64,000 nucleotides of DNA from Rheinheimera sp. (GTDB taxonomy: Bacteria; Pseudomonadota; Gammaproteobacteria; Enterobacterales; Alteromonadaceae): positions 47,547 through 111,546 of the forward strand of contig SSFI01000007.1 of NCBI GenBank assembly GCA_008015325.1. Reading direction: 5' to 3'. The position numbers and the translations under genes were made by a program. Numbering within the stretch: position 1 is the stretch's first letter; each line of letters starts with the position of its first letter. This document shows positions 27,527 through 35,169 of this stretch, one piece after another. The notes below the pieces were generated by a model that saw nothing but the letters and a program-made list of their open reading frames with translations, was not told the origin of the DNA and ran no database searches.

Positions 27527-28398
27527 CTGCGCTGTTGCTGCCAAATCAGATATAAGCCGCTTAACATAATGACTGCCGCCCCCAGCAACATGCTGGCGGT
27601 CGGCCAGACTTGCCACAGCACAATATCAAAACCTAAACCCCAGACCAGCGCTGTGTATTCAAAAGGCGCAATCACCGAAGGTGGTGCCAGCCGGAAGGCT
27701 TCAGTGATAAAGACCTGGCCGATGGCGCCGGTGATGCCAATCGCCAGAAAATACGGCCACAGCGTCCATTGCAGCGGCTGCCAGTCCGGTAACGCCAGTA
27801 AACCAGCACCGATGCCAATCATTGTCATCAGCCAGAACACCATATTGCCGGCATAGTCCGATTTGGCCAGCACCCGCACTGTGATCGCCGAGATGGCGTA
27901 ACAGAGTGCCGACAGCAGCGCCATCAAAGCGCCTAAGCTTAACAGCCCGTCGCCAGACGGCTTGAGCATATAGATCACCGCGGCCAGACCCACCACAATC
28001 GCCACCCACTGCCGCTGATTCACATGATCTTTCAGCCACCAGACTGACAACAATGTGATAAGCAGCGGCGCAGCAAAGAAAATACTGTAAGTGTCGGCCA
28101 GCGACAGCACGCTGACCGCATAAATAAAAGACGCCAGCATCACAATGCCGAGCACCGCGCGTAGCAGATGCAGCGACCAGCGCGCCTGCAACAAGTGTTG
28201 TAACCGGCCGGTGGTAGCCAGCCAGACCACGATAAAAGGCCAAGCACAGGCGGCGCGGAAAAAGGTAATTTGCATGGCGCTGTAGTGTTCGGTCAGCGTT
28301 TTCATCGCCGCGTCCATGCCGGAAAACATCAGCACCGCCAGTAACATGGCCAGAATGCCTTTGATTGGGTGGTCCTGTGGCTGGTTAGAATGAGACAA
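27523..28398 (-). CDS. EamA/DMT-family membrane transporter
   Basis: A 291-residue inner-membrane protein with about ten helices in two EamA repeats. The first repeat starts near residue 13 (ILAMLLAVLMFSGMDAAMK) and the second near 145. EamA proteins export metabolites or amino acids; the substrate is unknown. I prefer the TTG start at 28398, which has GGAGCG at a proper distance; a GTG at 28434 is the upstream alternative. It ends in a 4-bp overlap with the convergent GST gene. Confidence 0.85.
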   Translation of the reverse strand: MSHSNQPQDHPIKGILAMLLAVLMFSGMDAAMKTLTEHYSAMQITFFRAACAWPFIVVWLATTGRLQHLLQARWSLHLLRAVLGIVMLASFIYAVSVLSLADTYSIFFAAPLLITLLSVWWLKDHVNQRQWVAIVVGLAAVIYMLKPSGDGLLSLGALMALLSALCYAISAITVRVLAKSDYAGNMVFWLMTMIGIGAGLLALPDWQPLQWTLWPYFLAIGITGAIGQVFITEAFRLAPPSVIAPFEYTALVWGLGFDIVLWQVWPTASMLLGAAVIMLSGLYLIWQQQRS

Positions 28399-28485
28399 GG
28401 GATGGCGCTCCGGCAAAAACCACGAGCTTACCACAGGCTGGCGCCCTGAGCAGTGGCGCAGGACGCATGGCTGGCACTGCCGCGC

Positions 28486-28510
28486 TCAGTCGCCAAAAAA
28501 CAGCGACTGA
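28486..28510 (-). terminator. Stem-loop after the choice-of-anchor-B gene
   Basis: TCAGTCGC (28486-28493) pairs with GCGACTGA (28503-28510) around a 9-nt A-rich loop, 25 bp downstream of the stop at 28536. The T-tract is in the loop rather than after the stem on the minus strand, so activity is uncertain. Confidence 0.45.
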
Positions 28511-28535
28511 AGGCTGCAGATACGGCTTTTAAGAA

Positions 28536-31238
28536 TTAAGACCGGCGCCGCAGCAGCAACAAGCCCAGCAGGGTGAGCCCAACCACACCGCCAGAGCCCC
28601 CGGAACTGCCATTGTTGACCGGTGTGGTCGTCACTGTGCCTTTCACTTTGATACCGAAGGTGACTGATGTGCCCAAACCTCGGCTGTCCATCACGCTGAC
28701 ACTGAACTGCAGGTCGGCGTCACGGTTTGGCGCGATAAAGCTGGCGCTGTCGGTGGATGCGTTGCTGAGGCTCACTGTGTCGCCGCTGACTTGTGTCCAG
28801 CTGTAAGTCAGCGCATCACCGTCCGGATCTGTCGCTTGCGCTTTTAAACTGACCTGAGCGCCCGCGTTCACTTCTGCCGGAAAACCGACCTGTACTTCAG
28901 GCTTACGGTTTTGTTCATTGTCGCGAATTTTTATCAGCAAGCTGGCGCGGTCACTGACCACAGTGCCGCTCAGTTGCAAAGTCAGTTGCTCTTCGTTTTC
29001 CAGCAAGCTGTCATCGATTGGCGTCAAAGTGATGATTTTATCCGCCGTATCGCCGTCGGCCCAGCTCAATGTGCCGCTGCTTTGCTGAATATCACTGCCG
29101 GCTTTAGCGCTGTCATCTTTCAGTTGATAGCTGATGGTTAAAGCGCCGCTGCTGCCGGCAAAGCGGCCGATTTTGACGCTGACCGGGCCACCGTTTTCTT
29201 CCAGTGTCACGCTGCTGAGCTGAAAACCAGCGGCGCCCAGCTGAGCGCCGGCACTACCGATGGTCACCTGATGATAAGACGGTGAGCCTAACGTCAGGCC
29301 ATTTTGCGGGTCAAACAACCGCACAAAATAACTGGCATGCGCCGCCCACTGCGTATTGCCGGCAACGCGGATCTCTTTGTCGGCGAAGTCGTCCGCCGCC
29401 CAATTCAGCCGGCCTTTGCCAAGCTGGGTGTTCTGACCAATGCCAAAACCATTCAGCGTTTCCCAGCCGACACTGACCGCGCCACTGCCAGAGGGCCGGC
29501 GCACTTTCAGCACAGCCGTCTCGCCCGGTTTCAGGCTGCTGGCTGACGTGACAAAACTGACCTGACCAGCCGCACTTTGTTTGGTCTGATCCCGCAGCAC
29601 AAACAAGCCGCTGTTAATATCCGCCGAGATCACCAGGCCAGAGGGTAAATACGGATAAGTGCCCCACACGCCGTTAAAAGCCGCATTATCGCTGGACGGG
29701 AAAGAATCAAAAAAGCCGGCCTCAACCGGATTAGCCGGGTTGGTGATATCCAGGATAGTGGTGCCGCGCTGATAATTCGAAATGTAGTAGCGATTACCGC
29801 GGGTATAGCCATTGTGGTCGATGGCGCTGGTCGGCCCGGTCCATTCTTTGACAATCACCGGCTGTTTCAGGTTGTCGACATTCATCACCCGCACTGTAGT
29901 ATTCAGGCCATGGTCACGCTCATCCAGCTCATCGTGAATAAACACAAAACGTTTATCCTCACTCCACCAGCCGGAATGCACATAACTCGCCTGCGGATAA
30001 GTTAAGTCGGCGAGCGCGCCGGCCCCGGTCAGCACACTGATATCCCATAACCGTACCGACTGCTCATTAAAATCCATCAGCACAGTACAGCTGTTGCGCT
30101 GGCAACCTTGCTGCGCCCGGTTGTCGTCAACCACCATCGACGCCGCATCATGGGTGTAGTCACTGCGCAGCCCGCTGGTGTTTGGGAAATAAGGCGTCAG
30201 CGTTTCCGGGTTTTTCAGGCCATAAGTGGTAAAAGCACCACCGACCGTTTTTTGCCCGACAATATGCAGCGCCGGTTCCAAACCATCCAGCGCGGTGTTC
30301 GTGGTGTAGTCGACATGACTGATATAGACGTTGTGTGCTGAAGTCACGGCTTTGTCGGACGCGACCAGCCGCACGGACGCCGGCAACTGGTTTAAATCGA
30401 GGATCTGGATATTGTCCGAGCCTTCGGAACTGACATAAGCATAAGCCCGCCAGCGTGCCAGATTGTTGTCATAATATTGCAGCACTTTGATGTCGCGCCA
30501 GGACGTACGGCTGCCGGCAATAGCGCCCACTTCCTTCGGTGCGGCCGGGTCAGCCAGACTGAAAACGGCGGTGCCATTATTGAGACCAATAATGGCGTAT
30601 TCAGTGCCGGTATTGAGGTCGGTATGACCCCAGATATCGTTGGCTGCGCCAGGTTTGAGGCTAATATCCGCGAGAGCAACATGGCTGACCAAATCGATGT
30701 TTTTACATGGATAAATGCCGGCCTTGCCATCCACACAAGGCGTCGGGCCCTGGCTTTGCAGTAACTGCTGCTGAGTTTGTTCCAGCGCGGCGCTGTCAGC
30801 AAAACGCTGCGAAAAACCGTCGTTGACCACGACAAAGCCCTGCAGTTGCAGCTGGCCAACATAAGCCGCCGGCACGCCGGTCAGAATGGTTGGGTTGATC
30901 CCCGGCGCCTGGTCGAGGAAATGGTCATACTTGTTGTAGCCGCCGAGCACCGGCACTAATTTGCTGGTCAGATAAAATAAATCATCGGCACTTTGCACTG
31001 CGTATTGGCCTTCAGCGACCAGCACCCGGTCGCCTTTACTGGCCTGCTGCACGGCATAACTGATGCTCTGACAGGCGCGTACCGGGCTATCACAGCGGCC
31101 GGCGTCTTTGCCGGTTGGCGCGACAAAACGGGCGCGGTCATGTTCGGCGTGGCTAAGCGCTGCAGCACTGAACAGCAGGCTGGTGAGCAGAGTGAGCTGT
31201 TTGAGCCTGAACAGGCAAAAAGCTGGGCGATGTGACAT
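28536..31238 (-). CDS. Choice-of-anchor B, Calx-beta and PKD exoprotein with GlyGly-CTERM tail
   Basis: A 900-residue secreted protein. A signal peptide covers about 1-31. The main body (about 45-560) has the choice-of-anchor B pattern, a repeat-based propeller with D-I-W-G-H-T-D, G-T-A-V-F-S-L-A-D-P and S-W-R-D-I-K-V elements. Two Calx-beta-like modules follow (about 565-780), then a PKD/REJ-like domain (about 790-870) and a GlyGly-CTERM tail (SSGGSGGVVG, hydrophobic helix, RRR). Start at 31238 has GGAG upstream. Divergent from the MbnP-MbnH pair by 86 bp, which hints at joint control. Its partner or ligand is unknown. Confidence 0.85.
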   Translation of the reverse strand: MSHRPAFCLFRLKQLTLLTSLLFSAAALSHAEHDRARFVAPTGKDAGRCDSPVRACQSISYAVQQASKGDRVLVAEGQYAVQSADDLFYLTSKLVPVLGGYNKYDHFLDQAPGINPTILTGVPAAYVGQLQLQGFVVVNDGFSQRFADSAALEQTQQQLLQSQGPTPCVDGKAGIYPCKNIDLVSHVALADISLKPGAANDIWGHTDLNTGTEYAIIGLNNGTAVFSLADPAAPKEVGAIAGSRTSWRDIKVLQYYDNNLARWRAYAYVSSEGSDNIQILDLNQLPASVRLVASDKAVTSAHNVYISHVDYTTNTALDGLEPALHIVGQKTVGGAFTTYGLKNPETLTPYFPNTSGLRSDYTHDAASMVVDDNRAQQGCQRNSCTVLMDFNEQSVRLWDISVLTGAGALADLTYPQASYVHSGWWSEDKRFVFIHDELDERDHGLNTTVRVMNVDNLKQPVIVKEWTGPTSAIDHNGYTRGNRYYISNYQRGTTILDITNPANPVEAGFFDSFPSSDNAAFNGVWGTYPYLPSGLVISADINSGLFVLRDQTKQSAAGQVSFVTSASSLKPGETAVLKVRRPSGSGAVSVGWETLNGFGIGQNTQLGKGRLNWAADDFADKEIRVAGNTQWAAHASYFVRLFDPQNGLTLGSPSYHQVTIGSAGAQLGAAGFQLSSVTLEENGGPVSVKIGRFAGSSGALTISYQLKDDSAKAGSDIQQSSGTLSWADGDTADKIITLTPIDDSLLENEEQLTLQLSGTVVSDRASLLIKIRDNEQNRKPEVQVGFPAEVNAGAQVSLKAQATDPDGDALTYSWTQVSGDTVSLSNASTDSASFIAPNRDADLQFSVSVMDSRGLGTSVTFGIKVKGTVTTTPVNNGSSGGSGGVVGLTLLGLLLLRRRS

Positions 31239-31324
31239 GGCATGACTCCGGCAAAGCAGGCAAAAACGTTGCGTTTTACCAAGGTTTTGTTACTGTGACA
31301 GCAAAGCTATATATAAATACGAAA

Positions 31325-32086
31325 ATGCAAAACAGTAAACAAATTATTAATTATTGTGTGATTTTTCTGCTGGGCGTGCTTAGCGGTTGCCAACCGCAAC
31401 AACCGCCGACGCTGCAATTACAGCTGCAGTGGCAAGGTCAGCCACTGCACTGTGATTCAGACCTGACGCTGGCCGGCAAGACTTTTCAGCTCTCACAGTT
31501 ACAGCTGTTTTTAAGCGACTTCCGGCAAACAGAATCTATCGCCCTGACACCCGGCCCTTTCAGTAATGAGCGGCTGGTGTTACTCGGCATCGACTGCCAA
31601 AGCAACGACAACGGGCAGTGGCAAATTCCATTAGCGGGTGCTTTAACGGCAGGCCCGCTGAGCTTCACCCTCGGCGTACCAGCCGATCTGAATCATCAAA
31701 ACCCGCTGGTAGCACCCGCACCGCTGCAACAAACCGATATGCACTGGAGCTGGCAACAGGGCTACAAATTCCTGCGGCTGGATTTAACCGGTCACTCCAG
31801 CTGGTCGCTGCATCTGGGCTCGACCGGCTGCAAAGGCCCCAGTGTGATGCGCGCGCCGCAGAGCTCTTGCCAGCAACCCAATCAGGTGCAAGTCCAACTG
31901 CAGTATAGCGGCCAGCCACAGCTGGTTTTGGATCTGGCGCCGCTGCTGCAGGATTTTGGGGCGAACGGGGACAATTCCTGTATGGCGGACCGACAAACCC
32001 AGAGTTGCCGGCAGTTATTACCGCGGCTTGGTGTTGACACAGGTTTGGGCAACAGCGCAGTGGCTGGTTTATGGCAATTACGCTGA
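31325..32086 (+). CDS. MbnP-family copper-binding lipoprotein
   Basis: A 253-residue lipoprotein; the lipobox LSGC places the lipidated Cys at 22. The MbnP pattern is visible: G-x-P-L-x-C near 38-43, then FTLGVPADLNHQNPL, PLQQTDMHWSWQQGYKFL and LHLGSTGC. MbnP proteins bind copper, and in methanotrophs a Trp is oxidised to kynurenine by the partner MbnH to build the metal site. W36 just before G-Q-P-L-H-C is one candidate here, but this is inference. I start at the ATG at 31325. It overlaps the MbnH gene by 16 bp. Confidence 0.85.
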   Translation: MQNSKQIINYCVIFLLGVLSGCQPQQPPTLQLQLQWQGQPLHCDSDLTLAGKTFQLSQLQLFLSDFRQTESIALTPGPFSNERLVLLGIDCQSNDNGQWQIPLAGALTAGPLSFTLGVPADLNHQNPLVAPAPLQQTDMHWSWQQGYKFLRLDLTGHSSWSLHLGSTGCKGPSVMRAPQSSCQQPNQVQVQLQYSGQPQLVLDLAPLLQDFGANGDNSCMADRQTQSCRQLLPRLGVDTGLGNSAVAGLWQLR

Positions 32087-33231
32087 GGCTATTCGCACTG
32101 ACAAAAGCCGGTGTGGTAATGGCGTTGAGCGTGCTACTGCTGAGCTGCACGCCGGCGCCGCAGCCTTATCAGTGGCCGCTGCCGCCAGGTTTTCCCAAAC
32201 CCGCGGTGCCGGCGGACAACCCGATGTCCGCCGCTAAAGCCGAACTGGGCCGTTATCTGTTTTATGACAAAGCGTTATCCGGTAACGGCCAGCAAAGCTG
32301 TGCCAGTTGCCATCAACAGGCGTCGGCATTTGCTGAACCGACCGCCGTCTCCACCGGCAGCAGCGGCGACAAACACAGACGCAACGCCTTAGCGCTGATT
32401 AATGTGGCCTATAACAAAACCCTGACCTGGGCCCATCCGGAGTTGCAGCAGATTGAGCAACAGCTGCTCATTCCAATGTTTGGTGAACAACCGGTTGAAC
32501 TCGGCATCAGCGGCCATGAGCCGCAAGTGCTGCAGCAACTGCAGCGTGAGCCATATCCAGCGTTGTTCGACGCTGCTTTTGGTGATGAAGAGGTCAGTTT
32601 TCAGCGGGTGACACAGGCCCTGGCCAGCTTTGTCCGCAGCCTGATTTCGTTGCAATCTCCTTTTGACCGCTATGCCTATCAGGGCGACGACAGCGCCTTA
32701 ACGCCAGAGCAAATCAACGGCATGAACCTGTTTTTCTCTGAACGGCTGGAGTGTCACCATTGCCACGGTGGCTTTAATTTCACCCAGTCGACCAGCCATG
32801 AAAAACAACCGCTGGACCGTCGGCCTTTTCATAACACCGGCTTGTATTTCACCGCCCGCCAGCAAGTGCAAGGGCTGGGCTATCCGGACAAAGACCGCGG
32901 CCTGGCTGAAGTGACCATGCAACCCGGCGACGATGGCCGCTTCCGTGCACCGACGCTGCGCAACATCGCTCTGACCGCGCCTTATATGCACGACGGCAGT
33001 GTGGCGACGCTGCAGCAAGTGCTGGATTTATATCAGCAAGGCGGACGCAATAACACAGAAGGGCCATGGCAGGGCGACGGTCGTTTGCATCCGGCCAAAA
33101 GTAATTTTGTTAAAGGTTTTGATTTAACAGCGGAAGAACGCGCCGCTGTGCTGGCCTTTTTACACAGCCTGACCGATACGCATTTTGTCAGCAACCCGGC
33201 CTATGCCAACCCCTGGCCTGTGCAGCGCTGA
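32071..33231 (+). CDS. MbnH-family di-heme enzyme (MauG/cytochrome c peroxidase superfamily)
   Basis: A 386-residue lipoprotein (lipobox LLLSC) with two CXXCH heme sites, CASCH at 77-81 and CHHCH at 228-232. It fits the MauG/CcpA fold: GRYLFYDKALSGNGQQ precedes the first heme, and APTLRNIALTAPYMHDGS carries the distal Met or His region near 295-312. MbnH enzymes use a bis-Fe(IV) state to oxidise Trp on MbnP to kynurenine. The overlap with the MbnP gene fixes the pairing. An ATG at 32119 would also keep the lipobox. Acts at the envelope. Confidence 0.88.
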   Translation: MAITLRLFALTKAGVVMALSVLLLSCTPAPQPYQWPLPPGFPKPAVPADNPMSAAKAELGRYLFYDKALSGNGQQSCASCHQQASAFAEPTAVSTGSSGDKHRRNALALINVAYNKTLTWAHPELQQIEQQLLIPMFGEQPVELGISGHEPQVLQQLQREPYPALFDAAFGDEEVSFQRVTQALASFVRSLISLQSPFDRYAYQGDDSALTPEQINGMNLFFSERLECHHCHGGFNFTQSTSHEKQPLDRRPFHNTGLYFTARQQVQGLGYPDKDRGLAEVTMQPGDDGRFRAPTLRNIALTAPYMHDGSVATLQQVLDLYQQGGRNNTEGPWQGDGRLHPAKSNFVKGFDLTAEERAAVLAFLHSLTDTHFVSNPAYANPWPVQR

Positions 33232-33260
33232 CGCTCTGCCTGCAAACCGGACTGAAGCAA

Positions 33261-34061
33261 TTAAGGCAGCAGGAGCTGTTTTAAGCCGCGGGCAAAAGTC
33301 CGGCTGACTTTCAGCACTTTGCCGTTGGCAAGCACTGCCTTGTATTCGGAATTGCCGAGCGGTTGCAGCTGTTCGATATAAGTCAGATTCACTACTGTTG
33401 ATTTGTGGATGCGCACAAACAAATCCGGCAGCCGCTCATTCAGCAGGTTTTTTAATCTGGTGCGCATCACATGGGTTTCGCTGCGGGTATGCACACACAT
33501 ATAGTCGCCGGCCGCGTCAATCCACAGAATGTCCTGGTAGGAGATGAGCTGGATTGGGCTGCGGCCGTCCTGGATCACCAGTTTTTGCCTTTCGATACAA
33601 TAGCGGGTCTCGGTTTCTGTTGTATCGCCGGCGGTGGCGACAGGGCCGGCAGCTATCTGCGTCACAGCGTCCAGCAACTGCGCTTTACTGGCCGTGCCGG
33701 CGCGGGCCCGCACCCGGGCAATGGCATCCGCCAGCCGTTCCAGTTTGACCGGCTTTAACAGGTAATCCAGTGCCCGCACTTCAAAGGCCTGCACTGCATG
33801 CTGGTGAAACGCCGTGACAAACACGATGGCCGGACACAGCTCCGGTTGCAGCTGTCGGATCAGGTCAAAGCCCGTTTCGCCCGGCATTTCGATATCCAAA
33901 AAAATCAGTTCCGGCTGATGCTGTGCCACCAATGTCAGCGCCGCCGCTACTGAACCGGCTTCAGCAACAACTTCAATCTCAGCAAAACCTTGCAAACGCA
34001 GCCGTAGCCCTTCGATAGCGGCCGGTTCGTCATCAACAATCAGGGTACGTAATTTGTTCAT
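33261..34061 (-). CDS. LytTR-type response regulator
   Basis: A 266-residue regulator with a receiver domain (acidic DDE near the start, phospho-acceptor in LIFLDIEMPG near residue 57, Lys in DYLLKPVKL) and a C-terminal LytTR DNA-binding domain (ILWIDAAGDYMCVHT, then FVRIHKSTVVNL). The start overlaps the kinase stop by 4 bp. LytTR pairs often control exported proteins or transport; the adjacent GH3/TonB locus is a plausible but unproven target. Confidence 0.92.
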   Translation of the reverse strand: MNKLRTLIVDDEPAAIEGLRLRLQGFAEIEVVAEAGSVAAALTLVAQHQPELIFLDIEMPGETGFDLIRQLQPELCPAIVFVTAFHQHAVQAFEVRALDYLLKPVKLERLADAIARVRARAGTASKAQLLDAVTQIAAGPVATAGDTTETETRYCIERQKLVIQDGRSPIQLISYQDILWIDAAGDYMCVHTRSETHVMRTRLKNLLNERLPDLFVRIHKSTVVNLTYIEQLQPLGNSEYKAVLANGKVLKVSRTFARGLKQLLLP

Positions 34062-35128
34062 CCGGCCTCCGGAACTGGTGCTTGCCTAGGCTGCAGTGGG
34101 ATCCGGATATGGATCCAGGCGCCTTGCTCAGGCCTGTTACCAAACTGAAACAGACTCTGGCCGGGATACAGCAGCGCCAGCCGCGCCTCACAGTTTTGCA
34201 AACCGATGCCAGGCGCAGATCCGGCGCTGAATCCACAGCCATTGTCCAGCATCTCAATCACCAGAAAATCATTCTGCCGGCTGAAACTGACGCTGACGGA
34301 ATAATGCTGCTGCGCTTGCTGCATGCCATGTTTCAGCGCATTTTCCGCCAGCGGCTGTAACAGCAAAGACGGCATCAGCAGCGGTTTGACGTCATCATCG
34401 GCACTGATAGTGACGGTCAGTTTATCGCGAAACCGGCACTGCTCCACGGCGAAATAGGTTTGCAGGATGTCGATTTCCTCTGCCACTGTGACCTTAGCAA
34501 GCGGATCGGTATAGAGACTGTAACGCAGCAAATCACAGAGTTTTTCCAGCATCGATACCGCGTGCTGATTGTCCTGCCGCAAAATCAGCGTGCAGATCGC
34601 GTTGATGCTGTTGAACATAAAATGCGGATTGAGCTGATAACGCAGCATTTTCAGCTGCGCTTCTTTAGCCAGATCAAGCGCTTCGGCCGCTTTTTGCCGC
34701 TGCTCCATGGTCTCAAAAGTCGCTTTGTAGGCGAAATATAAGGCGGTCCAGGTCAGTAAAATCGTTAAAGACGCCGAATGCCAGGTACCGACATCAAACC
34801 AGGTCATCGGCTGCCAGACTTGCCCGTACAACCACTGTAACGTCAGCCACTTCCACTGGGTCCAAACCAGACAGCCGAGCAACAGCACGGCCAGATGCGA
34901 GTAAATTCTCTTTCGGGTGCTTTGCTGGCTGAAGCGCTTGTAATAGCTGCGCAGCAGCAGCGTCACACCGAAACCAAAGCTCGTGTCCAGCAGCAAATGC
35001 GGCACGTTGACCTGCCAGGGTTCCTGACTGGGGATTTTAATCATCAGCTCAGTCAACACAGCATACACAGCCCAGCCACCGCATTGACAGAGCCAGAATA
35101 ATTGCTGACGGCTGAAGTTTTTCACCAC
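34058..35128 (-). CDS. LytS/YehU-type sensor histidine kinase
   Basis: A 356-residue membrane kinase with about four N-terminal helices (10-135) and a short coiled linker. The His_kinase domain has the phospho-acceptor in LRYQLNPHFMFNSINAI near 158-174. A HATPase domain follows with PLAENALKHGM and NGCGF boxes. This is the class that partners with LytTR regulators, and the partner overlaps its 3' end. The ligand is unknown. Confidence 0.92.
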   Translation of the reverse strand: MVKNFSRQQLFWLCQCGGWAVYAVLTELMIKIPSQEPWQVNVPHLLLDTSFGFGVTLLLRSYYKRFSQQSTRKRIYSHLAVLLLGCLVWTQWKWLTLQWLYGQVWQPMTWFDVGTWHSASLTILLTWTALYFAYKATFETMEQRQKAAEALDLAKEAQLKMLRYQLNPHFMFNSINAICTLILRQDNQHAVSMLEKLCDLLRYSLYTDPLAKVTVAEEIDILQTYFAVEQCRFRDKLTVTISADDDVKPLLMPSLLLQPLAENALKHGMQQAQQHYSVSVSFSRQNDFLVIEMLDNGCGFSAGSAPGIGLQNCEARLALLYPGQSLFQFGNRPEQGAWIHIRIPLQPRQAPVPEAG

Positions 35129-35169
35129 CTGTTACCCCGGATTTATCAAGTTATTGCAAAGCCGCAGCC

